NCBI GenBank assembly: GCA_028687935.1
Contig: JAQTZE010000001.1
Span: 279,633-343,632 of the forward strand
Length of the DNA: 64,000 nt
Source: Sulfurimonas sp.
GTDB lineage: Bacteria > Campylobacterota > Campylobacteria > Campylobacterales > Sulfurimonadaceae
Direction: 5' to 3'
Part shown: one piece after another, positions 53,819-63,521 of the stretch
How positions within the stretch are numbered: the first letter of the stretch is position 1
Layout of the letters: each line of letters begins with the position of its first letter
Notes under the pieces: model-generated
What the model saw: only the letters and a program-made list of their open reading frames with translations
Told to the model about the DNA's origin: nothing
Database searches by the model: none
Translations under genes and position numbers: made by a program

Positions 53819-54816
53819 GACTCGAAAATGTACTCGCACTCACAAACGCAAAACTGATAAACAAGCCTTTTGTTAACAGTTTTGAAAATATAGTATTTGA
53901 AGCTAAACATGTTAAACGCGGCGATCTTTTCCTTGCGTTTGACGAGAGTGAAATAGAGAGTGCCATCTTAAATGGTGCTTATGGCATCATCTTTGACAAA
54001 CCTGTACAGATAAGTGATAGTGAAATTGCTTGGATAAAGGTAGAAGAGATAGAAGACGCACTCAAACGTCTACTGCGTTTTAGACTTATTGAAAAAGAAG
54101 TCACCACCTACGAATGTAATGAGATCATTCTCAAATTAGCCCTTCAAGTGATAACTGAGCCAAATTTCATCGTTGTAAACTCCGATATGCAGAACATATC
54201 CAAGATGCTATGGAATTGTGAACAAAAAAGCACCCTTCTCTTTTGCCCTGCTCTTTGCTCAAGTGATATCTTTACAGATGTTAAACAAATTACTACGAAC
54301 CCTCTGCATAGCATCAGTGTAGTCGAACAGACACTTTTTGAGACCTCGTTTATCTATGATGATATCTTTTATGAAAGACAGCTTTTATCTCCATTTTTTA
54401 TTCCCTATCTTGAAGAGCTGTTGCATCTTTTTACAACACTCAAGGTAAACTATCGTCTGAGAAAATTTACACAGATTGACCATTTTCAAGCAGTTTTTAC
54501 AAATAAAAACTTTGAAATAAAAGAGTTTGGGACAAGCGATAAAGTGCTCATTTTTGAAAAAAATGCAAAGCTTGTATTTTCGGAAATTGTTTTTTTACAA
54601 GAAAATGCATCTTGGGCAAAGATAATTTCTATCGTTCCAAGCACAATGCGTGATGCCTTTGAGAAGAGTGAGCATATCTACACATACATCAATGAAAAAG
54701 ATATTTTTGATATTTTAAGACGAAAAGAGTTTCACTTTGCGTTTATCGCCGGCGCAGACAAGTCAATTCTTTCAAATGCTCGTGTAGCCCACAAGCAGCT
54801 TACTTTAGATTTTTAG
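53815..54816 (+). CDS. MurF-like protein apparently lacking the Mur ligase ATP-binding domain
   Basis: N terminus VFEAKHVKRGDLFLAFDESEIESAILNGAYGIIFDKPVQISDSEIAWIKVEEIEDALKRLLRFRL resembles the MurE/MurF N-terminal domain; no GxxGKT/S motif follows. Confidence 0.5.
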   Translation: MRLENVLALTNAKLINKPFVNSFENIVFEAKHVKRGDLFLAFDESEIESAILNGAYGIIFDKPVQISDSEIAWIKVEEIEDALKRLLRFRLIEKEVTTYECNEIILKLALQVITEPNFIVVNSDMQNISKMLWNCEQKSTLLFCPALCSSDIFTDVKQITTNPLHSISVVEQTLFETSFIYDDIFYERQLLSPFFIPYLEELLHLFTTLKVNYRLRKFTQIDHFQAVFTNKNFEIKEFGTSDKVLIFEKNAKLVFSEIVFLQENASWAKIISIVPSTMRDAFEKSEHIYTYINEKDIFDILRRKEFHFAFIAGADKSILSNARVAHKQLTLDF

Positions 54817-54824
54817 GAGACCCT

Positions 54825-55958
54825 ATGAACCGCAGAGATTTTTTAACTACAGCAACCCTTGCATCTGGAGCTTTGGCACTAGGAGCTTGCAATGACTCAA
54901 ACCGTCAAGCGATAGATCACTCAAAGCATCCTGCTGCTAAAGCTGATGAGACAAAAAGAGTCCATGTCAATAAGAATAAAAAAACAATCATCAAACTAGC
55001 AACAAGCTGGCCTGCACATTTTCCTATCATGGGAACAAATGTTGAGAAGTTCGCACAAAGAGTCAAAAATATAAGCGGCGGTTCTTTAGAGATAAAACTC
55101 TATCCTAAAAACACACTAGTCCCTGCTCTTGCCGTTTTTGACGCATGTTCAAGTGGACAAATCGATGCGTTTCACTCAGGACCTTACTACTGGAAAGGCA
55201 AAAACTCTGCGTTTTCTCTTTATAGCGGTATCCCTTTTGGCTTTACTTCTGAAGAGATAAACTCTTGGATGCTCTTTGGAGGTGGCCTTGATTTGTGGCG
55301 TGAGCAGTATGCAAAGTACAATCTGCACCCGTTTATGGGCGGTAACACAAACATACAAATGGGCGGCTGGTTTAGAAAACCTATCAAATCACTGGCAGAT
55401 ATGCAAGGTCTGAAGATGCGTATTCCAGGACTTGGTGGAGAAGTATTCGCAAAACTCGGTGTCAATCCTGTGCTTTTGCCTGCTGGAGAGATTTATACTT
55501 CCCTTGAGCGTGGTGTGATCGATGCGACTGAATGGGTCGGACCAGCACTTGATATGAAGATGGGCTTTTATAAAGTGGCTCCATATTACTACTCAGGTTG
55601 GCATGAACCAGGTTCTATTTTGGAACTTACTTTTAATAAACACGCTTTTGAAAAGCTCTCTTTTGAACATCAAGCTATTATCGAAGTTGCTTCGAGTGAG
55701 TTAAACTCAAATATGACTTATGAATTTCACGCAGAGAACATATTGGCACTCCAACAACTTCGTGCATTAAACGTAGAGATTTTACAATTGCCACAAGATG
55801 TCACAAACGCAGGAAAAGTGGCGCTCAAAGAGGTTATAGAAGAACTCAGTGCGCAAAATGAAGATTTTAAAAGAGTCTATGCTTCCATAAACAAACATCT
55901 TCAGCTCTCAAAAGAGTGGAGCGATACGAGTCTGCGCTATTTCCTAAACGCAAGGTAG
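54825..55958 (+). CDS. TRAP transporter substrate-binding protein (DctP family), Tat/lipobox-like signal
   Basis: MNRRDFLTTATLASGALALGACND; SWPAHFPIMGTNVEKFAQRVKNISGGSLEIKLYPKN; LERGVIDATEWVGPALDMKMGFYKVAPYYY. Confidence 0.9.
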   Translation: MNRRDFLTTATLASGALALGACNDSNRQAIDHSKHPAAKADETKRVHVNKNKKTIIKLATSWPAHFPIMGTNVEKFAQRVKNISGGSLEIKLYPKNTLVPALAVFDACSSGQIDAFHSGPYYWKGKNSAFSLYSGIPFGFTSEEINSWMLFGGGLDLWREQYAKYNLHPFMGGNTNIQMGGWFRKPIKSLADMQGLKMRIPGLGGEVFAKLGVNPVLLPAGEIYTSLERGVIDATEWVGPALDMKMGFYKVAPYYYSGWHEPGSILELTFNKHAFEKLSFEHQAIIEVASSELNSNMTYEFHAENILALQQLRALNVEILQLPQDVTNAGKVALKEVIEELSAQNEDFKRVYASINKHLQLSKEWSDTSLRYFLNAR

Positions 55959-55964
55959 CATTTT

Positions 55965-56642
55965 TTAGAGATGTATCGATTTTAGAACTTTTCTGAGCTC
56001 TTTTGAGTAAGGAAGAAATCTCTCTACATGTGCATGAAAATCTTTTGAGTGGTTCATATACACTAAATGCGCAAGCTCATGAACCACAACATAATCTATC
56101 AACTCTTTTTTTACCTTTATTAATTGTGTGTTAAGTGTGATGATTTTTTTCGAATCACAGCTTCCCCACTTGCCTTTAAACTTTTTAAAAACAAGAGCGC
56201 GATATTCAAGTCCCATCATCTGGGCAAAATACTCTACTCTTTTTGGCAAATATTCCTGTGCACATTCAAGATAAAAAAGATCATAAGATTTTTGTATTTT
56301 CAGGGCTGCGTTTATAGGTATATTTTCTAGTTTTTCTCTTAATTGTCTCGCCTCATCACTATCAATACTATAGATCTCGCCAAAGAGTAGCACTTCATCT
56401 TCAAAATTTATCTCTTTTGGTTTTGTCTTTTGAAATTTGAGTATCTGCTTACGCATCCAAGATTCTCGGCTTTTGAGGAGTTCATCTATATATTTTTGAG
56501 AGACTTTTGGGGTTTTGAGAACTATTTTTGCACCCTGAGCTGCGTTTGGCTCATAATTTGGTTTGATGCTTATGTAGCTGTGCTTGAGCTTCGGATTTAA
56601 ACTATGTTCAATCCTAAGCTCTTTGAAAAAAATTTCATTCAT
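55965..56642 (-). CDS. YgjP-like metallopeptidase domain protein
   Basis: WGSCDSKKIITLNTQLIKVKKELIDYVVVHELAHLVYMNHSKDFHAHVERFLP. Confidence 0.88.
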   Translation of the reverse strand: MNEIFFKELRIEHSLNPKLKHSYISIKPNYEPNAAQGAKIVLKTPKVSQKYIDELLKSRESWMRKQILKFQKTKPKEINFEDEVLLFGEIYSIDSDEARQLREKLENIPINAALKIQKSYDLFYLECAQEYLPKRVEYFAQMMGLEYRALVFKKFKGKWGSCDSKKIITLNTQLIKVKKELIDYVVVHELAHLVYMNHSKDFHAHVERFLPYSKELRKVLKSIHL

Positions 56643-57315
56643 ACTCTATGGGATCTTGAGTTTTTGCGAGCGCAAATCCACCCAGTCTGAGTCTACAGCT
56701 ATCACAGACACCACAAGCTTTCTCTTCATTTTTATAACAGCTCCAGGTGAGCTCAAGAGGCACATGCAGTTCAAGTGCTTTTTGCACTATCTGAGATTTT
56801 TTCAGATGCACAAGCGGCATCGCAATCTCTATCTGCGTTTCATCTTTTGTACCGAGGTTGATACTCTGCTGCATACTTGCGATATAAGATTCCCTGCAAT
56901 CAGGATAACCGCTACTATCTTCTTCGACAACACCGATAGAGATAACACTTGCACCCTCTTTTTCAGCAATTGCCGCTGCCATACTCAAAAATATACCATT
57001 TCTAAAGGGCACATACGTTACAGGGACACCCTCTTCTATGCCACCTACAGGTACATCTATAGTGCTATCTGTTAGCGCAGAAGCTCCAAGCTGTTTAAAA
57101 AAACTCAGATCTAAAACATATTTTGTCTCTATCGCAAGTTCTTTACATATCGCCTCAAAACACGCAAGCTCTTTTGTCTGTGTTCTTTGATCATAATTAA
57201 AATGCACCGCTAATAGCTCATAACCTGCTTCACGCATCATAAACGCAGCCAAAGTTGAGTCCATGCCTCCGCTCATAACGCAGAGTGCTTTTTTCTTTTT
57301 TTCTTCTCTATTCAT
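56635..57315 (-). CDS. queC: 7-cyano-7-deazaguanine synthase
   Basis: CVMSGGMDSTLAAFMM; VPFRNGIFLSMAAAIAEKEGA; TWSCYKNEEKACGVCDSCRLR. Confidence 0.94.
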   Translation of the reverse strand: MNREEKKKKALCVMSGGMDSTLAAFMMREAGYELLAVHFNYDQRTQTKELACFEAICKELAIETKYVLDLSFFKQLGASALTDSTIDVPVGGIEEGVPVTYVPFRNGIFLSMAAAIAEKEGASVISIGVVEEDSSGYPDCRESYIASMQQSINLGTKDETQIEIAMPLVHLKKSQIVQKALELHVPLELTWSCYKNEEKACGVCDSCRLRLGGFALAKTQDPIEYE

Positions 57316-57371
57316 AATAGGATTTTAGCATATTTTCAAAAATATAGCTCCCATTCGATATAATTGCGTTT

Positions 57372-57794
57372 ATGATTGAACTAGATAACAGAACTTCACT
57401 TGAAGTCAACGAAACCCTTTTAGAAACCATTGCAAAGCATCTTACAAAAAAAGATATTGAGCTCGTTATCACTACCAATGAAGAGATTCAAGAGATAAAT
57501 AAAGAGTTTAGAGGTATCGACAAAGATACAGATGTACTGAGTTTTCCTTTTGTAGATATGCCTATGTCTACGCTACTTGGAAGTATTGTCATCTCAATCA
57601 CACATGTAGAGGAAAAGTCCAAGGAGCTCTCTCACAGTTGCGATGATGAACTTGCCCTGCTTTTTATCCATGGAATGCTCCATCTACTTGGATATGATCA
57701 TGAAGTAGACAAAGGAGAGATGCGCGAAAAAGAGGCTGCGCTCATCCATACATTCCATCTCCCCCAAAGCCTTATTATACGTACACAAGGATAA
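57372..57794 (+). CDS. ybeY: Endoribonuclease YbeY
   Basis: IHGMLHLLGYDHEVD (HGxLHLxGYDH) and INKEFRGIDKDTDVLSFPF. Confidence 0.94.
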   Translation: MIELDNRTSLEVNETLLETIAKHLTKKDIELVITTNEEIQEINKEFRGIDKDTDVLSFPFVDMPMSTLLGSIVISITHVEEKSKELSHSCDDELALLFIHGMLHLLGYDHEVDKGEMREKEAALIHTFHLPQSLIIRTQG

Positions 57795-57796
57795 AA

Positions 57797-58726
57797 ATGG
57801 ATTTTTTAATATTTATAGCCGCTATGTCAGCTTTGGTTTATGGAGCTGATTTCATCATCAAAGAGTCAGAACGTATAGCACTTCACTACAATATCTCTCA
57901 ATTTGTTATCGGTGCGACACTCGTTGCGTTTGGAACTTCACTGCCTGAAATGGCTGCATCTTTGATGGCAGCAGGACATGGAAAAACTGATATGGCAATA
58001 GCAAATGTAGTAGGAAGCGTGACATTTAATATCGTTCTCATTTTAGGTTTAGTCTTTATAATCGCTAAAAATATGAATCCAAAAAGAGATCTTTTTGCAC
58101 TCGATAGCGCTTGGGTTGTCGTTCCTGTAGTATTATTTTTGATTATGATTCAAGATGGTGTTATCAGCAGATTTGATGGCGTTTTATTTTTACTGCTTAT
58201 GGTTTCTTATCTTCTATTTTTGTTTAAAAACGCAAAAGGAGATCTTGATGGTGAGATTGATGAAGAACTCTTAGTAGAAAAATTCAATTGGCTAAAAACA
58301 GTAGCTCTCCTGCTAGTCGGTTTTGCTTTTGTTATCGGCGGCGCACACTTCGTTGTAGAGAGCGGTTCAAATATTGCAAGAGAATTTGGTGTGAGCGAAT
58401 GGATCATCGGTCTTTTTATGATTTCACTCGGTACATCTTTGCCAGAACTTGTAGTCTCTTTAGTAGCCATTAGAAAAGGAAACGCAGATATGAGTATCGG
58501 GAATATCATCGGCTCAAATGTTGCAAATTTTTCTATGGTTTTAGGTTCTGCATCTTTACTTATGCCTCTGAGCATAGATCTTGTAGCAACAAAATTTGAT
58601 ATTTTTATTATGGTAGCAGCGTCGGTGACCCTACTCTTTATCTTAGCGAATAAACTTTATTCAAAAGCAGGCGGAATATTTTTACTCACAATTTTGGCAC
58701 TCTTTGTACAAAACTATCTCGTTTAA
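57797..58726 (+). CDS. Calcium/sodium antiporter (CaCA family)
   Basis: Two alpha repeats: GATLVAFGTSLPEMAASLMAAGHGKTDMAIANVVGS and GLFMISLGTSLPELVVSLVAIRKGNADMSIGNIIGSNVAN. Confidence 0.92.
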   Translation: MDFLIFIAAMSALVYGADFIIKESERIALHYNISQFVIGATLVAFGTSLPEMAASLMAAGHGKTDMAIANVVGSVTFNIVLILGLVFIIAKNMNPKRDLFALDSAWVVVPVVLFLIMIQDGVISRFDGVLFLLLMVSYLLFLFKNAKGDLDGEIDEELLVEKFNWLKTVALLLVGFAFVIGGAHFVVESGSNIAREFGVSEWIIGLFMISLGTSLPELVVSLVAIRKGNADMSIGNIIGSNVANFSMVLGSASLLMPLSIDLVATKFDIFIMVAASVTLLFILANKLYSKAGGIFLLTILALFVQNYLV

Positions 58727-60531
58727 CGTTTCGTTTTAGTTTTCTCCTCTTGTATATAATCAAGTTCTAAAAGCTTGTTAAATATACTTGAGACCATATC
58801 TCCTGCCGCTGCACCACCATGCCCTCCATGCTCTACCAAGACTGATACAACATATTGAGGATTTTTATAAGGTCCATAGGTTGTAAACCAAGCATGTGAT
58901 CTACTGTAGTAGTCCATCTCATGTTCAAGTTGTCTTTTCTTGATGTCTTGCTTGATCGCTACAACTTGCGCTGTTCCTGTCTTTCCAGCAAGGATAACTT
59001 TAGACTTCTTTACATAATTGACAGCTGTTCCACCCGGCATATTACACACCTCAAACATCGCTCTTTGTATCTTTGGAAGTTTTTTGAGTTCCTCTTCTGT
59101 GAGGACATCATGAGGCTGAGGCGCATATACAGTATCTCCTATCTTCTTTGCAAAATGAGGCACTGGAAGTTTTCCCGTAGCCATAAGTGCCGTGTATTGC
59201 GCTATTTGCATAGGTGTGGTAAGAAAATCCCCTTGACCTATTGAGGTATTGATTGTCTCACCAATATTCCATGAGCGATTATATTTTTTTCTCTTCCATT
59301 CACGTGATGGAACCACTCCGATAAACTCATTTGGAAGATCCACTCCTGTTTTTTGACCAAGGCCATAACGAGTCAGACCTTCACTCATCTTTTCATTCCC
59401 TACAATCAAACTTCCCTTGTAGAAGAAATCATCGCAACTCTCACGGATAGCCTTATTAATCTCCGTTTTGCCATGTCCATGCGTTTTCCAACATCTAAAA
59501 ACGCGGCCACCCAAAGGAAGATTAGCCTCACAATTTACACTCCATTTTTCATCGAGTTCTGTTGTAATATAGAGCAGTCCTAAACCCGTTTTGATAGTAG
59601 AACCTGGAGGATAGAGACCATTTACAAGTTTATTAGTAAAGGGATGTTCTAAACTTGCAGAGAGTTCAGAGTACATATTTTGAGACATTCCTGAGACAAA
59701 TATATTGAGATCGTATTCAGGGTAACTACTTGCAGCAAGTATAGAACCATTTACATCCATCACAATAACGGATCCTGACTGTCCTGCAAAAAGTCCTGAG
59801 ATATATTTTTGTAACTCAATATCTATATTGAGTATGAGTTTTTTATCTTCTATGGCACTCTTATAAGAGAGTTCTTCTATCTCTTTGTTATTTGCATTTA
59901 CTTTAATCTCTCTGCGCCCTTCTTCACCCTGAAGATATCCGTTGTAATATTTTTCTAAACCACTTTTACCCGTGTAGCCAATCAATTCAAGTGAACTATC
60001 TTCGTCTATATCTTTTTGGTTTGCACGCGCAACATAGCCGATAATATGTGCAGCAATATCACTATAAGGATAAAATCTTTTTGGAGAAGGAACAATATTG
60101 ACATTATCACGCAGATTTAAGATGGCGTAGACAGGAATAATATCTCCATACTCTATAAAACTGACAACCTCAATAAAAGAATGGTTGTAATAAGAATCTA
60201 CTTTTTTATAGTTTTTAATGATCGATTCACGATCAAGTTGTGGCAGAAGTTTCAGTAATAGATCTAACTCTTCATTAAAACTATCTATATTTGCATCAGA
60301 CATCAAATGTGGTTTGAGTTCGATTTTAAATCCAAGTTTATTGATAGCGATAGGTAGATTATTTCTATCAAGGATTTCACCTCGAACTGGAGCTATTTTT
60401 TCACTCTTAATAGTATTGTTTTGTGAGAGTTTGTCATAGTAGGTGTTAGATTCTACTGCAAGATAAAAAACGCGTCCGATAAGTGCGAGCCAGATTATAG
60501 AAAAGAGCGCAACTATAAATTTTATTTTCAT
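58723..60531 (-). CDS. mrdA: Penicillin-binding protein 2
   Basis: RGEILDRNNLPIAINK; NGLYPPGSTIKTG (SxxK); SIGQGDFLTTPMQIAQY; AGKTGTAQV. Confidence 0.93.
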   Translation of the reverse strand: MKIKFIVALFSIIWLALIGRVFYLAVESNTYYDKLSQNNTIKSEKIAPVRGEILDRNNLPIAINKLGFKIELKPHLMSDANIDSFNEELDLLLKLLPQLDRESIIKNYKKVDSYYNHSFIEVVSFIEYGDIIPVYAILNLRDNVNIVPSPKRFYPYSDIAAHIIGYVARANQKDIDEDSSLELIGYTGKSGLEKYYNGYLQGEEGRREIKVNANNKEIEELSYKSAIEDKKLILNIDIELQKYISGLFAGQSGSVIVMDVNGSILAASSYPEYDLNIFVSGMSQNMYSELSASLEHPFTNKLVNGLYPPGSTIKTGLGLLYITTELDEKWSVNCEANLPLGGRVFRCWKTHGHGKTEINKAIRESCDDFFYKGSLIVGNEKMSEGLTRYGLGQKTGVDLPNEFIGVVPSREWKRKKYNRSWNIGETINTSIGQGDFLTTPMQIAQYTALMATGKLPVPHFAKKIGDTVYAPQPHDVLTEEELKKLPKIQRAMFEVCNMPGGTAVNYVKKSKVILAGKTGTAQVVAIKQDIKKRQLEHEMDYYSRSHAWFTTYGPYKNPQYVVSVLVEHGGHGGAAAGDMVSSIFNKLLELDYIQEEKTKTKR

Positions 60532-60980
60532 AACATACTCACTAAAAAGAATTCAATTACTATATAGTAAATTATATAGTTGCTCAGTAAAGGCTCCTCA
60601 AGATCAAAAGCACTCGAAACAAGAAGAGAAAAAAGATAAAAACCTACATAAGCGAGCAAAATATAGGTGAAACGAATACAAGCTTCGCATCCAAAATTTT
60701 TCACAATCTTAGGTATAACGAATTTGTATATAAGTGAAAAATAGACAATGGAACTAAATGCAAGATACCCTTTGTCCGCTTCATAAACCATCAAACAAAA
60801 CGCAATAGTAAAAACAAAAAGAGCATCATCCTGCTTTACTTTATGCATAAAAAGTACAAATAAAACACCAAATAATGGAGGTAAAATAAGATATATATTG
60901 CTAATGCTTTCGTATATAATAAAAAATATTATATACGAAGCAAGGGCTAGAGGTTTTTGATTAAAGATACTTCGTTGCAT
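60528..60980 (-). CDS. Small polytopic membrane protein, MreD-like by position
   Basis: 150 aa, multiple predicted TM helices; overlaps the mrdA start by 4 bp. Confidence 0.5.
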   Translation of the reverse strand: MQRSIFNQKPLALASYIIFFIIYESISNIYLILPPLFGVLFVLFMHKVKQDDALFVFTIAFCLMVYEADKGYLAFSSIVYFSLIYKFVIPKIVKNFGCEACIRFTYILLAYVGFYLFSLLVSSAFDLEEPLLSNYIIYYIVIEFFLVSML

Positions 60981-61408
60981 ACAGGAAAGTGTTTACACTT
61001 GATACAGTCAGCCCAAATTTTATGTTCTGGAAGAGACTCTTTTGGGATCTCAATAAATCCCAATCGCTCAAAGAAACCTTGTCGATAGGTAAGCGTGAGC
61101 ACTCTTTGCAATCCAAGCGCACTTGCTTCTTCAATACATCTATTAACAAGTTGTTCGCCTATTTTCTGACCTCTAAGACTCTCTTTAACTATCAAAGAGC
61201 GCACTTCTGCAAGCTCTGAAGTATGTACATGGAGTGCACAAAAACCGACAAGCTCACCCTCAAGATATGCTAGAGTATAAGATCTGATATTTGTAGCAAT
61301 TTCATCCTCACTGCGCGCGAGTATGATTCCTGATTCTACTTCAGGAGCAACAAGATCTTGCATCATTTTAATATTACTGAGATTTGCTTTTTTGAGTTCA
61401 ATCTTCAT
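60947..61408 (-). CDS. GNAT N-acetyltransferase (ArgA-like)
   Basis: LVGFCALHVHTSELAEVRSLIVKESLRGQKIGEQLVNRCIEEASALGLQRVLTLTYRQGFFERLGFIEIPKESLPEHKIWADCIKCKHFPVCNE. Confidence 0.85.
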   Translation of the reverse strand: MKIELKKANLSNIKMMQDLVAPEVESGIILARSEDEIATNIRSYTLAYLEGELVGFCALHVHTSELAEVRSLIVKESLRGQKIGEQLVNRCIEEASALGLQRVLTLTYRQGFFERLGFIEIPKESLPEHKIWADCIKCKHFPVCNEVSLIKNL

Positions 61409-62033
61409 CTATTTCACCATTGTCACTATTTTCACTATTGAGCATCTCATAAACAGTCTGTATAGCTTTACTTAAACCGCGTTTTTTAGAGCTTGAGACC
61501 ATAAGCGCATGAGGAAATTCTCTACGCAATGCACTCTGCTCTTTTTGGTTTAGCTTATCAACTTTTGTAAATATCTGTAAAATAGATTGATTTTCTCGAC
61601 AATTTTCTAATAAAAATTCTGTTACAGATCTGTCAATATCCAAATCTGGATGTCTTGAGTCGATTAGATGGATAAAAAGTTTGATCTGTTCACGTTGTGC
61701 AATATAATCCGTAAGATTTTTCTCCCAGTCACTTTTGATAGACTTAGAGACTTTGGCATATCCAAAACCAGGTAAATCCACAAATTTTGCATAACTTTTT
61801 TCTTCTGTATCTCTATTAATAAATGTCACGTCAAAATAGTTTATAAGACGTGTTTTTCCTGGAGTTGAAGAGACTTTTGCCAAGCCTTTATGATTTGTAA
61901 ACGCATTTAAAAGTGAACTCTTGCCCACATTGGAGCGAGCCATAAAAACAACTTCATTCTGTTCAAGAGACTCAGGAGCACTCTGCACATTTGGAGCTGA
62001 AGTGATAAATGTTGATTCTACGATTTCGACCAT
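61398..62033 (-). CDS. engB: Ribosome biogenesis GTP-binding protein YsxC/EngB
   Basis: FMARSNVGKSSLLNAFTNHKGLAKVSSTPGKTRLINYF; VDLPGFGYAKVS; TKVDKLNQKE. Confidence 0.94.
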   Translation of the reverse strand: MVEIVESTFITSAPNVQSAPESLEQNEVVFMARSNVGKSSLLNAFTNHKGLAKVSSTPGKTRLINYFDVTFINRDTEEKSYAKFVDLPGFGYAKVSKSIKSDWEKNLTDYIAQREQIKLFIHLIDSRHPDLDIDRSVTEFLLENCRENQSILQIFTKVDKLNQKEQSALRREFPHALMVSSSKKRGLSKAIQTVYEMLNSENSDNGEIDED

Positions 62034-62035
62034 AA

Positions 62036-62509
62036 TTATTCTCCCTCTTCTTCTTGATTTTGCACATTAAAGATCATGACCACAGGACCATCTTTCTTTC
62101 CTTTTGCATGTGCTTTGCCTTCTGTTGCTTTAAGCACCACTTCATCACCGATGATCTCTTTATTTTCATCAAGCTGTTTGAGATGCACATTTTTATAAAA
62201 ATAGTACTCTTTCTTTTCTGGAAGATAGAGCACTTTTTGCGCAACTCCTTTATAGATTGAACCACTTTTTGTCTCGATGTAGAATGAGACATCACCAACG
62301 GCTACAAACTTCAGAGGCTTATGATTGGCATCTGTATATACTGTCACTTCTGTTGCGTTTAGCTCGTCATTAGCTTTGATAACATTAACACTACCTGTAA
62401 AAATAGAAATGCCAGACTTCTCATCTGCTGAAAATGAATCCGCTTTTATCTTTAATTCTTGCGAATAGAGTGATAGTGCTAAAAAAAATGTTACATATAT
62501 TATACGCAT
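62036..62509 (-). CDS. lptA: LPS transport periplasmic protein LptA
   Basis: LKIKADSFSADEKSGISIFTGSVNVIKANDELNATEVTVYTD; OstA-like domain; adjacent to lptC. Confidence 0.88.
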   Translation of the reverse strand: MRIIYVTFFLALSLYSQELKIKADSFSADEKSGISIFTGSVNVIKANDELNATEVTVYTDANHKPLKFVAVGDVSFYIETKSGSIYKGVAQKVLYLPEKKEYYFYKNVHLKQLDENKEIIGDEVVLKATEGKAHAKGKKDGPVVMIFNVQNQEEEGE

Positions 62510-63036
62510 TATAATTTTTCCTCTTTGAGTTGATATACTATATTTACTTTTGTCGATTCTAATTTCTTATCTTCACTTTGATATTTCAAAGAAGTGCCTT
62601 TCATGCTACTTTTTCCCATAAACGCCGTATAATCAGTTGGTGAAGAAGCAACTTTGGCAATTCTGTCATAATTAGCTTTTTGAGTTTTAAAAACTAAACC
62701 GTCTTCTCTATTATAGACAATATTGCCACTTAAATTGACAATATTATCTTTATATATTCCACTATCTGCGAGCATCGTAGCTCTATATTTTTTTGCATTG
62801 TCTGTATAGTCGATCTTTGCAACCACATAACGATCATCAAATCTCAGAGCACTCTCACCGTGCATCAATGTCGTTATACCTACCGTGTCAAGTTCATAAA
62901 GCGTAAATGTTTGAATATCAAGCAGCGGTGTCTCTACAAAATCCTGCGTTTTAATATTTAAAGGTTTAAAGAGTGTGAAAATCATCGTTAAACCGATAAA
63001 AATCAGAATAAAAAAACCGTTTATATTCATATCCAC
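62509..63036 (-). CDS. lptC: LPS export protein LptC
   Basis: Single N-terminal TM then LptC-like beta domain; operonic with lptA and kdsC. Confidence 0.82.
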   Translation of the reverse strand: MDMNINGFFILIFIGLTMIFTLFKPLNIKTQDFVETPLLDIQTFTLYELDTVGITTLMHGESALRFDDRYVVAKIDYTDNAKKYRATMLADSGIYKDNIVNLSGNIVYNREDGLVFKTQKANYDRIAKVASSPTDYTAFMGKSSMKGTSLKYQSEDKKLESTKVNIVYQLKEEKL

Positions 63037-63521
63037 AAAGCCATAAACTCTTTTTTCTGACCATTGGAAGCGATAAGAATATCTACCATCTCTCTCACTG
63101 CACCATCACCACCATTCTTACTCAAAATAGTATCAACTATCTCTTTGATTTCAGTGACTCCATTTTGAGGTGTAAAACTTTGTGCAACAGACTGGAGCAT
63201 CTTAAAATCATTAAGATCATCTCCAATCGCTGCAACTTGACTTGATTCAAGAGACAATGACGCTAAAAGATCTTTTAATATTACATCTTTATTTTTGATA
63301 CCTTGAAAAAGATGTTGCACACCAAGTTCTTTGGCACGTTTAGAAACAATTCCTGATTTTCTACCTGTGATAATCGCAACTTCATTTCCAAGACGTATCC
63401 ATGAAGTGATTGCAAGACCATCCTTTACATTAAAATGCTTTATCTCATCACCATTTTCCGAATAAACTATACTTCCATCGGTAAGACAGCCATCTACATC
63501 CAAAACAAGAAGTTTGATCAT
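63027..63521 (-). CDS. kdsC: 3-deoxy-D-manno-octulosonate 8-phosphate phosphatase
   Basis: LLVLDVDGCLTDGSIVYSENGDEIKHFNVKDGLAI; IITGRKSGIVSKRAKELGVQHLFQGIKNK; GDDLNDFKML. Confidence 0.94.
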   Translation of the reverse strand: MIKLLVLDVDGCLTDGSIVYSENGDEIKHFNVKDGLAITSWIRLGNEVAIITGRKSGIVSKRAKELGVQHLFQGIKNKDVILKDLLASLSLESSQVAAIGDDLNDFKMLQSVAQSFTPQNGVTEIKEIVDTILSKNGGDGAVREMVDILIASNGQKKEFMALWI

